Shown: positions 18,169 through 25,893 of the stretch, piece by piece
Layout: every line of letters begins with the position of its first letter
Position numbering within the stretch: the first letter of the stretch is position 1
From: Candidatus Kuenenia hertensis
Lineage (GTDB): Bacteria; Planctomycetota; Brocadiia; Brocadiales; Brocadiaceae
Length of the DNA stretch: 55,804 bases
Assembly: GCA_021646465.1 (NCBI GenBank)
Contig: SOET01000029.1
Span: 1 to 55,804, forward strand
Direction: 5' to 3'
Notes under the pieces: model-generated
Told to the model about the DNA's origin: nothing
Database searches by the model: none
What the model saw: only the letters and a program-made list of their open reading frames with translations
Program-made: the position numbers and the translations under genes

Positions 18169-18261
18169 ATTCAGCGTAAATATTACACGGCTCATTCCCA
18201 AACCCCTGTTTGGGAATGAGTTGCGCTTTGCGTGCCGTGAGTTTAATAATTTGCGCTGAAT
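18169..18261. repeat. 93-bp imperfect palindrome
   Basis: The inner stem is perfect over 13 bp (CTCATTCCCAAAC at 18191-18203 and its complement at 18208-18220, four-base loop). Outer arms also pair (ATTCAGCG..AAAT / ATT..GCGCTGAAT, and ACGGC / GCCGT with extra bases on one side). It resembles a small foldback/MITE element. It sits downstream of the SLC13 gene and behind the Pho-box array, and could act as a terminator for the transporter. Confidence 0.6.
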
Positions 18262-18283
18262 GGTTACAGATATTTTTCGGTAA

Positions 18284-20059
18284 TCAGAATTTCCAGAAAA
18301 ATGGGATCAATACGACAGCCATAATCCAAAGCAGCAGATTCAGCGGCCCGCCAATTCTTAAGAAATCGGTAAACCGATACCCTCCCGGCCCGTAAACCAT
18401 CATATTCGTCTGGTAACCAATAGGCGTCATAAAGCTTGCAGATGCAGACAAAATCAGAGCAACAAGAAAAGGACGAGGACTTGTATCATAGAGCCTTGCG
18501 GTTTCAAGGCAAAATGGAAAGAGTAAAACAGCCACAGCATTATTGGTAATAGCTTCGGTCATGAGCGATCCGAGGAGGTAAAAAATAGCCAATGCCACAA
18601 TTGGGCCGTATGGCTTTGTAGTTTCAACAAGAAGTGTTGCAACAGTTGTAGCCAGCCCTGAGTTTTGCAAGGCAGCGCCGACGCCGAATGAAGAAGCTAT
18701 GGTAATAAGCACCTTCCATTCAATGCTTTGCCGTGCGTCTCCGGCGGATATACACCCGAGACCCACCATGAAGAGAGCCGTAAGGATGGATACGATATGA
18801 ACAGGAATCCATCCTGTTGTCATAAATCCTATTAATACAAGAAATAAAGACACGGAAATCCATGCCCTATCCCTGCGCAGCGGTCGCCATCCCTCAACAT
18901 TGCTGACAAGGTAAAATGCAGGGTCGTTTCGGTGTGCCCTCAAAAAATGCGGCCTCACTTGCAGGAGGAGGGTATCTCCCGGCTGCAGGCGTATATCGCC
19001 AATCTTTTTTTCAACACGCCTGCTGCCCCGATGAACAGCTACCACCGCAGCGCCATACGAGGCACGGAAATCAGCATTACGGATGGTTTTTCCTATGAGG
19101 GGAGAATTTTCAGAAATTACTGCTTCGCACAAACGGCGCCTGCGCTGCTGTTTTGGAGAAACCTCATAGGCGGTATCTGCATTTGGTATAATGCCGGGAA
19201 TTTTTTCCAGCTCAATAATACTGCTTACCACCCCCGTGAAAACCAACTGGTCATTTGCCTCTATCACATCATCCGGACTCACCGGGCTAATAATCGTGCC
19301 GGCGCGGTCAATCTCTATAAGGAACAACCCCGGAAGTTTTCTTAGCCCTGCCTGCTCAACCGTTTTCCCGATCAATTTACACCCGGACTGCACCATCATT
19401 TCCACTAAATATTCTCTCCTGGTCTCGCCAAGCTGTTCAAGAAATTCTTTACGGTCGGGAAGCAACTTTAAACCTGCAAAGAACAGATACACAAAGCCTG
19501 CAAGGGCATAGGGAAGTCCTGCCATCCCAATCTCAAAGAGGTGCATTCCGGATAACCCATGCTTGATCATTAAACCCTGTACGACAAGATTGGTCGATGT
19601 ACCAATCAGCGTACACGTTCCGCCAAGAATCGCTAAAAAGGAGAGCGGGATCAATAATTTTGAGGGAGACACCAGATGTTTTCTGCACCAATCCAATACA
19701 ACCGGCACGAACATTGCAACGATGGGAGTATTATTCAAAAAGGCTGACATTGGAAGCACTACCACTGCCAATCTCCCCAAGACGCTTTTTTCTGTCGTTG
19801 CTTTCCCGAGAACATGGTGTCCGATGTAATCCAGCACCCCGGTTTCACGCAGTCCGGCAGCCACTACAAATAAAGCGGCTACGGTTAACATGCCTGAATT
19901 TGAAAATCCGGCAAAAGCCTCTGCCGGCGTAATAATGCCAAGCGCCGCCAGACTCGCTGTAGCCCCTAAAAATAACAGGTCTGGCGGTGCAAGATTCCTG
20001 ATAAGACAAACAAAAATGCCCACAACTACCGATAAGGTTATCCACGCTTCGTAACTCAT
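18284..20059 (-). CDS. SLC13-family permease with two TrkA-C (RCK_C) domains
   Basis: This 591-residue membrane protein has two transmembrane halves (about residues 1-190 and 395-590). They are separated by two RCK_C/TrkA-C-like domains (about 205-290 and 300-385; motifs LIGKTVEQAGLR and LIGKTIRNADFR). SLC13/DASS hallmarks are seen: SAFLNNTPIVAMF, GTSTNLVVQGL, and EAITNNAVAVLLFPF in the second half. Relatives carry sulfate, dicarboxylates or other anions, usually with Na+. The substrate here is not determined; the Rrf2 gene immediately upstream hints at sulfur or redox control. A 31-bp palindrome precedes the gene. Confidence 0.9.
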   Translation of the reverse strand: MSYEAWITLSVVVGIFVCLIRNLAPPDLLFLGATASLAALGIITPAEAFAGFSNSGMLTVAALFVVAAGLRETGVLDYIGHHVLGKATTEKSVLGRLAVVVLPMSAFLNNTPIVAMFVPVVLDWCRKHLVSPSKLLIPLSFLAILGGTCTLIGTSTNLVVQGLMIKHGLSGMHLFEIGMAGLPYALAGFVYLFFAGLKLLPDRKEFLEQLGETRREYLVEMMVQSGCKLIGKTVEQAGLRKLPGLFLIEIDRAGTIISPVSPDDVIEANDQLVFTGVVSSIIELEKIPGIIPNADTAYEVSPKQQRRRRLCEAVISENSPLIGKTIRNADFRASYGAAVVAVHRGSRRVEKKIGDIRLQPGDTLLLQVRPHFLRAHRNDPAFYLVSNVEGWRPLRRDRAWISVSLFLVLIGFMTTGWIPVHIVSILTALFMVGLGCISAGDARQSIEWKVLITIASSFGVGAALQNSGLATTVATLLVETTKPYGPIVALAIFYLLGSLMTEAITNNAVAVLLFPFCLETARLYDTSPRPFLVALILSASASFMTPIGYQTNMMVYGPGGYRFTDFLRIGGPLNLLLWIMAVVLIPFFWKF

Positions 20060-20081
20060 ACAATAATCCCTCCTTTATGAA

Positions 20082-20112
20082 AATATAGTCTATAGAACTA
20101 ATAGACTATATT
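20082..20112. promoter_or_regulatory. Rrf2-type operator upstream of the SLC13 gene
   Basis: There are perfect 12-bp arms AATATAGTCTAT and ATAGACTATATT with a 7-base centre. The palindrome is in the 64-bp gap between the regulator and transporter genes, about 25 bp upstream of the transporter start. A related palindrome precedes the regulator gene itself. Confidence 0.7.
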
Positions 20113-20123
20113 GCCAAAAATTT

Positions 20124-20564
20124 TTATCGCTTTTTTTTCTCTAATTTTGATTCCCTCCGGATAATCTCACTCAGGGTTGCTGCCTTCAGCAATTCAACTG
20201 TTTCGTCTCGCACTTCTTTAAAAACTTCACGAATGCCGCATGTCTCCTCATCTTTACACTCTTCACACCGCTCATAATATTGATATGTAACACACGGTAA
20301 AAGTGCTATTGCACCATCAAACAACCGGATAATTGTAGCCAGATTTACTTCGTCAGGACTTTTTAACAAATAATACCCCCCACCCTTTCCCTTTTTGCTG
20401 GCAAGAATGCCGGCATGCTTAAGGTCGCTCAGAATCGTCTCTAAAAATTTTTGAGGGATCTTTTCACTTTCTGCAATGTCTCTTATGAGTATGGGACCCT
20501 TATTGTATTCTCTTGCTAATTTAACAAGCGCAATAATAGCGTATTTAACCTTTTTTGAAATCAT
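20124..20564 (-). CDS. Rrf2-family transcriptional regulator, cysteine-containing
   Basis: This 146-residue protein has the winged-helix domain at about 1-65 (ALVKLA, IRDIAESEKIPQKFLETILSDLKHAGI, SKKGKGGGYYL). The family's regulatory region carries Cys91, Cys100, Cys103 and Cys109, spaced much like the Fe-S ligands of IscR/NsrR-type members. It probably senses redox, iron-sulfur, NO or sulfur status. Near-identical palindromes in front of this gene and of the SLC13 gene suggest autoregulation and direct control of the transporter. A CymR-like non-cluster regulator is the alternative. Confidence 0.92.
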   Translation of the reverse strand: MISKKVKYAIIALVKLAREYNKGPILIRDIAESEKIPQKFLETILSDLKHAGILASKKGKGGGYYLLKSPDEVNLATIIRLFDGAIALLPCVTYQYYERCEECKDEETCGIREVFKEVRDETVELLKAATLSEIIRRESKLEKKKR

Positions 20565-20599
20565 CGTATTTACACATCGTAATGGACAATAATTCTATT

Positions 20600-20622
20600 T
20601 AGTCTATAAGATTTATAGATTA
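20600..20622. promoter_or_regulatory. Rrf2-type operator upstream of the regulator gene
   Basis: TAGTCTATAA-GAT-TTATAGATTA is an inverted repeat with one mismatch. Aligned from AGTCTATA it has the same half-site spacing as the operator at 20082-20112. It begins about 36 bp upstream of the Rrf2 start codon, consistent with autoregulation. Confidence 0.65.
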
Positions 20623-21102
20623 TATAGAAATTTATTTTCATTTCAAATATTTTTTATTAATACTCTAACCAAAAGAAGCCGGAATTACATATTAAAACGC
20701 TTTTGCAGAAGATCTTCACCTTGTTTTGGGTCGAAACTGTCGTGGTTTGGCGATACGTTTAACCTGTTCCTTTTATCTCTGGATATCATTTCGTGGTTTA
20801 AGTTGCTGTTCCATACGGAGCAGATAAAGTATTACCCACAATCGCAGCATCACTTGAAATAAAAAGAGGATGTAAAGAAAGAGATATTATTTTTTTCACG
20901 TATGCTTTCACTCTCCTTTAACAAACACCTTTTGAACTCTTTGTATGAAATGCCCGAAAAGGGCCGCGTGCGCTTACAACCTCCAACACCCCTTTTGCAG
21001 TAGGCCTTTTTTTGGCTTATTTTTTTCGAAATAGTAAAAAGATTTTCGCACAACTTATGTGTAATCTAATTTGTATTAGGGCAGTGCCGTGCTCTACTCA
21101 TT
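20623..21102. other. Intergenic, no gene seen
   Basis: About 480 bp. Six-frame reading gives only short frames with no recognisable family. The region is AT-rich with a more GC-rich patch near 20950-21010. No tRNA or riboswitch-like structure was convincing. Confidence 0.4.
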
Positions 21103-21350
21103 TGGAGGCATTCCCAAATTTTTGCAAAATTCTCCCCCAGGCGGGTTCAGGTCTGTGACCTGAACCCCACGTTTCATACGTGGTAATTTAGCCATGAAAT
21201 GTATATATCGCTATTAATCACATAAACTATTGGGTTCAGATTACAAATCTGAACCTGCAAGGGGCTTTCTTCGCAATTGTGTTCTCAAGCAGGAACTTGA
21301 AAATAAGAATGATGGATTCATAAAAATTTGGGGACGCTCCCACTCATTTT
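21103..21350 (+). repeat. Dispersed hairpin-repeat cassette, copy B
   Basis: In order: ATTCCCAAATTTTTGCAAAA with a C-run; an 11-bp hairpin GGGTTCAGGTC-TGT-GACCTGAACCC (21143-21167); a second hairpin GGTTCAGATT-ACA-AATCTGAACC (21233-21255); CAATTGTGTTCTCAAGCAGG with partner AACTTGAAAA; and AAAAATTTGGGGACGCTCCC. Parts recur at 1-56 and at about 40303-40450. It looks like a family of small structured repeats inserted next to one another. Confidence 0.65.
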
Positions 21351-21358
21351 CTTATATG

Positions 21359-21387
21359 TGATGTGTGTCATAAAGGGTTGTTATAAT
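21359..21387 (+). promoter_or_regulatory. Candidate Crp/Fnr-type site and -10 element
   Basis: TGATGTGTGTCA (21359-21370) resembles the near-palindromes at 34635 and 34735. It is followed by TATAAT at 21382-21387. No good -35 is visible, as expected of an activated promoter. It could serve the small secreted protein and cyclase operon about 200-400 bp downstream, but this is weak evidence. Confidence 0.3.
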
Positions 21388-21596
21388 GTTTTGTAAAATA
21401 ACGCTCAAGGGTTACAAGAAACATAGGAATTTTATGAAATCAACCGATATGCTTTATTATCTTCTTGAATATAAGTGAAAATCTATTGCATTGCGACTCG
21501 TCCTTAACGCCTTATTATATTTTGACTTCGCAGTGCCGAAGTGATACAGTAACCGGATATTTTCTTTGTTATCGCACCAATAGGGGAGGCTGTTTA

Positions 21597-21797
21597 GTGA
21601 AGCATTTCTTTTCACACTATCCAATCCATACGTCTGTTTCAGAAAAGGGACACCTGTTTCTTTTTCATACTGACCCATTATGCGTTATTTTAGTTGTTTT
21701 TCTTTCTGCGTTTCATCCGGTGTTACTCCTGGCAATTGATAGTGATGGGGTTATATATTTTGGCGAAGAAAAAGAAGAAATAAGTAGTTATTTTTGA
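21597..21797 (+). CDS. Possible small secreted protein before the cyclase
   Basis: A GTG at 21597 with GGGGAG eight bases upstream opens a 66-residue frame. It has one strongly hydrophobic stretch (PLCVILVVFLSAFHPVLLLA) followed by IDSDGVIYFGEE, which recalls the start of DUF4124-type periplasmic domains. It ends six bases before the ATG of the CHASE2 cyclase, so translation could be coupled. It has no recognised homologue in my memory and could be chance. Confidence 0.35.
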   Translation: MKHFFSHYPIHTSVSEKGHLFLFHTDPLCVILVVFLSAFHPVLLLAIDSDGVIYFGEEKEEISSYF

Positions 21798-21802
21798 CTG
21801 CC

Positions 21803-23644
21803 ATGTTGAAGCATAAATTAAAATATTATACCAGCATAATAGTTATCGGTTTATTGTGCGGCAGTATCATGGCAGCCATACAGTACAGTAACTTTCTTAA
21901 GAATATTGAACGCAAGACCTATGATTTCAGGTTTCTCGTCAGAGGTCCGATTCAGGTAAGTGATAAGATTGTTATTATCGGCACTGATGAGAAGGCGCTT
22001 GATGAAATTGAAGACCCCTTTGTATTCTGGAATCCTTATTTTGCTAAAATCATTAAAGCGGTAGCCGGTGGAGGTGCCACGGCAATAGGGATTGATTTTT
22101 TACAAACGATTTCCTTAAAAGATAAAGTTGCCGGAACAGATCACGACGGCATAATGGCTGACGCATTAATGGAAGCGGAAAATGTAATTATGATTAATTT
22201 ACTACGTTGGGATACTACTATAAATGGATTGAAGGCGCTGAACCCCCTGCCACGCTATTTATACGCAGCAGATCCCGATAATGTTGGGTTTTCAAATCTG
22301 ACCATTGACCGTGACGGATGCGTACGCAGGCAGATTCTGCTGATGAGCGATACAGAAAATAATGTATATGGGTATATCGGGTTAAAAGTGATCGCAAAGG
22401 CGCTGAATAGTCCCATAGAAAAAAAAGGAAACCACCTCATCGTAGGCGACTATACAATTCCGGTAAATGAATACAATGAAATGCGCATTAATTTTGCCGG
22501 ACCAAGCGGAACCTTTCCCATGCTGTCATTCTATGAGGTTTGGAAAATGGCTTCTCTCGAAAACGGGGATTTTTTCAGAGAACACTTTCAGGGAAAGATT
22601 GTTTTGATAGGTCCCGGAAACATATACAGTCAGGATTTCAAACCGACTCCTTATTACCGTTCAAGGTATTATTCAGGCACTCCGCAAACATTGGGTGTGG
22701 AAATTATTGCGAATACCATTAATACGATAGTGCAGCAAAATTTCATTATTCCCCTGGAAGAATGGCAAACAATGCTCATTATTTTATTCCTTGGAATCAT
22801 GACGAGTTATATATCTTTTCGGTTGCCACCTGTTATAGGTGGTATCGCATCATTTTCCTTATTAGGAATTTACGTTTTCATCTGCATTGCGCTATTTGCT
22901 TATTATAACATTTTTTTACAGCTTATTTGCCCCATAGGAAGCATTCCGCTTGTCTATACTGCGGTGTTTGCCTATCGCTACACAATCGAGGACAAAGAAA
23001 AGCGGATGGTGAAAAAAATATTTAAGAGGTATGTGAGCAGAGAGGTAGTAGATGAAATATTAAAATCTCCTGAATCATTACGGCTTGGCGGAAACCGCGT
23101 ACATGTTTCAATACTGTTTGCAGACATCAGAGGCTTTACTTCGTTATCCGAGAATAAGGATCCGCAATACATTGTTTCTTTATTGAATTCATATTTTTCC
23201 ATAATGGCCGATATTATTTTAAAGAACAAGGGTACATTGGATAAGTATCTGGGGGATGGTATTCTTGCTTTTTTCGGAGCGCCGGTGGAAAGGGATGATC
23301 ACGCTGAATCAGCAGTGCGTTCTGCCATAGAAATGATTGCAGGACTTGATAAGCTAAACAAAGATCAAAATATAGTACCGCCCCTAAAAATCGGAATAGG
23401 TATCCATTCCGGGTCTGCCGTTGTAGGAAATGTCGGTTCGGAACTTAAAATGGAATATACTGTCATTGGCGATACAGTAAATACCGCCTCCCGCATTGAA
23501 GGCCTCACGAAGGAATTAAAGGCAAGCATTCTGATAACGGAAGCAACGTATTCTCAATTAAAAAACAACTACAATATTGTCCCGGAGAAAGAAGTTCTCC
23601 TCAGGGGAAAAACGAAACCCATTAAACTGTATCGAATAGAATAA
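21803..23644 (+). CDS. CHASE2-domain adenylate/guanylate cyclase (class III)
   Basis: This protein of about 613 residues (ATG at 21803; TTG at 21794 possible) has TM1 at about 11-30 and an extracytoplasmic CHASE2 sensor at about 35-315 (FDFRFLVRG, FVFWNP, GIDFLQ, FKGKIVLIG-type ending). Two to three transmembrane helices follow at about 320-395, then a short linker and the class III cyclase domain at about 430-600. Metal ligands are in FADIRGFTSLSE and YLGDGILAFFG. The Lys in GTLDKYLGDG and Asp in VIGDTVNTASRIE agree with ATP use. It would turn an outside signal into cAMP. It precedes the secreted caspase gene on the same strand by about 90 bp. Confidence 0.93.
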   Translation: MLKHKLKYYTSIIVIGLLCGSIMAAIQYSNFLKNIERKTYDFRFLVRGPIQVSDKIVIIGTDEKALDEIEDPFVFWNPYFAKIIKAVAGGGATAIGIDFLQTISLKDKVAGTDHDGIMADALMEAENVIMINLLRWDTTINGLKALNPLPRYLYAADPDNVGFSNLTIDRDGCVRRQILLMSDTENNVYGYIGLKVIAKALNSPIEKKGNHLIVGDYTIPVNEYNEMRINFAGPSGTFPMLSFYEVWKMASLENGDFFREHFQGKIVLIGPGNIYSQDFKPTPYYRSRYYSGTPQTLGVEIIANTINTIVQQNFIIPLEEWQTMLIILFLGIMTSYISFRLPPVIGGIASFSLLGIYVFICIALFAYYNIFLQLICPIGSIPLVYTAVFAYRYTIEDKEKRMVKKIFKRYVSREVVDEILKSPESLRLGGNRVHVSILFADIRGFTSLSENKDPQYIVSLLNSYFSIMADIILKNKGTLDKYLGDGILAFFGAPVERDDHAESAVRSAIEMIAGLDKLNKDQNIVPPLKIGIGIHSGSAVVGNVGSELKMEYTVIGDTVNTASRIEGLTKELKASILITEATYSQLKNNYNIVPEKEVLLRGKTKPIKLYRIE

Positions 23645-23731
23645 AACTTGAAAAACAACCCTGTCAGTGTTAATTGCGCAATCCCTGCCGCAAATAATAT
23701 CCTTAAACTTTTGTTTGGAGGTATGGAAACA

Positions 23732-25891
23732 ATGAAGGTGCCTGTGCCAAAAATGGCTATTATGGTTAATCTGGTAGTATTTCTTTTTTCTCTTGTTTTT
23801 TTGCCATTGTCGTATTCAGAAGGGAATGTAGTCGGTATGATACGGAAATCATCCGGAAAGGTCTGGCTGCTGAGAGAAGGAAGCAAGTTGGAAGCCCAAA
23901 AGGCCATGGAGTTGCAAAAAGGCGATATGCTGGAAGTGGAAGACGGAGCGAATACCGTGATTGTTTACTACGATGGCGGCAGAAAAGAGGAATATGCCTC
24001 AAAATCACTTATCGAAATCGGTAATAATAGCAGTACTATACTGGAGGGAAGCGCGGTAACCGCGCAGAAAAAGAAAGAAAAGAAAATTATACTTGATATG
24101 AAAGACAATACGTTGAACTTGCCCGACAGGGATATTGCCCATGCGGGCGGCCAATTTATTCGCGGTATACTTCCCCCGAAAAAATACTTTGAAGCAAATA
24201 ACATACAACGGTACGCCGTGGTAATTGGTATATCAGACTATAAAGACCCGAAAATACCGGACCTTAAATATGCCGACAAAGACGCCCAGGCCTTTTATGA
24301 TTTTATAACGAGCACCGAAGGAGGCGATTTTAATAAAGAAAATGTTTTACTGTTAAAAAATGAACAGGCAACACTTAAAAACGTAAAGCTCGCTCTTACA
24401 AACTTTCTTAAAAAAGCGATTGATACCGATTATGTTGTCATATTTATGGCATGCCATGGCGAACCGGAACCAGACCGTCCCAGTAATCTCTATTTGCTAA
24501 CCCATGACTCGGAACTTGCGAGTTTATCTGCAACGGCATACCACATGGAAAACGTAAATGCGGATATGAAACGATACATATTGGCGAAGCGGTTGATTTT
24601 TCTTGCTGATGCATGCCATAGTGCGGGGCTGACTGAAGGATCCGTTGGAACAAGGGGATTTTCAAATACCATTAATGTCGCCATCTCCGAACTTAAATCC
24701 ACGCGGGAAGGATGGGGAATAGTAAGTTCCTGCAGGGCTGGCGAGGTGTCCATGGAATCAGAAAAATGGGGCGGCGGACATGGGGCGTTTACCTATTATT
24801 TGCTGGAGGCTTTAAAGGGAGACGCGGACAAGGCGGGGAATAACAATGGTATCGTAACACTCGCAGAAACGTATGACTTTTTAGAAGAAAAAGTGAAACG
24901 GGCAACTCAAAGTGCTCAGCACCCTGATATAACGGGTAATTTCGATAACAATCTCCCTCTGGGCTTTCCTGGTACAGACGTTCCGAAGGCAGAAAAAGGC
25001 AAGGGCGCTCCCAAACCTCGTTTGGGAACGGTACAAATAGACACTACCCCTGAAGGAGCCTCAGTGCTGATTGGAGGAAGCGATATTAACGCTGTTACAC
25101 CGGCAACCGTAAAACTCGCTGCGGGCACATATCCTGTTACTATTAAAAAGCAGGGTTTTGAAGATGTGACAAATACGGTGTTCATTAACCCTTCGGAAAA
25201 TACGGATGTGTATTTCGATCTTATAAGCAGAGGAACAAAAGAAAATACAACCGGAGCAGCCATCCAGAATGTTCAGCAGGAATACGCGGAAATGTCCGCC
25301 GGCAATAAAGAATCGTTAGAACACAAGGAGATGCTGAAAGACAACATTGACGCATTAATCAAAGAATTAGAATCTATTGCAAAAGAACAGGCAAAAGATG
25401 ATATAGTCACTGACAAAAAACCGCAGAAAAAGATACAGGAAGTTGTCGCAGCGGAACCGACGGTCCCCGTATCAATAAAAGAATTTTCAGTAAAAATGGG
25501 CGCCCTATCCAATAAGCGAAATATGGAGAGGCTACGGCAGAAAATAATAGACGCCCTGATCAGTGAGAAGGGATTAAGTGTCGTCGAGAGAGACCTGGAG
25601 TTTCAGGAAGAAATATTGCGGGAACAAAGGCTCAGCGGTTCGGTGCTTGCCGATGAAATGTACAGGATAAGTTTGGGGAAAATACAAGGGGCGCAATTTT
25701 TATGTTTCAGCGGGGTTGCTCCCGGCGACTCGCCCGAACAACTTACATTGCGGATGGAAATTGTAGATACTGCTACTACACAAGTGGATACGCTGGAACA
25801 TGTGTTTAATACCGAAGATAATTTCAGGGCTATTGCTAGCACCGTGGCTTCGAAAATCAGAGAAAAGATTTCAACAAAACGGAAGTTATAA
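23732..25891 (+). CDS. Secreted FecR-like/caspase/PEGA/CsgG-like protein
   Basis: This 719-residue protein starts at the ATG at 23732, 10 bases after GGAGG; an ATG at 23723 is too close to it. A signal peptide ends near SYS-EGN. The FecR-like beta domain spans about 30-100. The caspase domain spans about 158-400, with His242 in MACHGE (instead of SGHG) and Cys295 in LADACHSAG. The PEGA domain spans about 438-512 (IDTTPEGASVLIGG...GFEDVT). A charged linker leads to a CsgG/FlgO-like domain at about 565-715 (VVERDLEFQEEILREQ, GKIQGAQF, IVDTATTQV). The neighbouring lipoprotein shares that last domain. Two bases separate it from the next gene. A cell-envelope surveillance or regulated-death role is inferred. 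Confidence 0.9.
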   Translation: MKVPVPKMAIMVNLVVFLFSLVFLPLSYSEGNVVGMIRKSSGKVWLLREGSKLEAQKAMELQKGDMLEVEDGANTVIVYYDGGRKEEYASKSLIEIGNNSSTILEGSAVTAQKKKEKKIILDMKDNTLNLPDRDIAHAGGQFIRGILPPKKYFEANNIQRYAVVIGISDYKDPKIPDLKYADKDAQAFYDFITSTEGGDFNKENVLLLKNEQATLKNVKLALTNFLKKAIDTDYVVIFMACHGEPEPDRPSNLYLLTHDSELASLSATAYHMENVNADMKRYILAKRLIFLADACHSAGLTEGSVGTRGFSNTINVAISELKSTREGWGIVSSCRAGEVSMESEKWGGGHGAFTYYLLEALKGDADKAGNNNGIVTLAETYDFLEEKVKRATQSAQHPDITGNFDNNLPLGFPGTDVPKAEKGKGAPKPRLGTVQIDTTPEGASVLIGGSDINAVTPATVKLAAGTYPVTIKKQGFEDVTNTVFINPSENTDVYFDLISRGTKENTTGAAIQNVQQEYAEMSAGNKESLEHKEMLKDNIDALIKELESIAKEQAKDDIVTDKKPQKKIQEVVAAEPTVPVSIKEFSVKMGALSNKRNMERLRQKIIDALISEKGLSVVERDLEFQEEILREQRLSGSVLADEMYRISLGKIQGAQFLCFSGVAPGDSPEQLTLRMEIVDTATTQVDTLEHVFNTEDNFRAIASTVASKIREKISTKRKL

Positions 25892-25893
25892 TT

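Noticed and set aside
20850-21053. Short minus-strand frame upstream of the hairpin cassette
   Set aside because: It has no recognisable domain, no neighbours in operon and no ribosome-binding site.
21090-21350. CRISPR array from repeated hairpins near 21.1-21.35 kb
   Set aside because: The hairpins differ from one another and there is no regular repeat-spacer pattern or cas gene.
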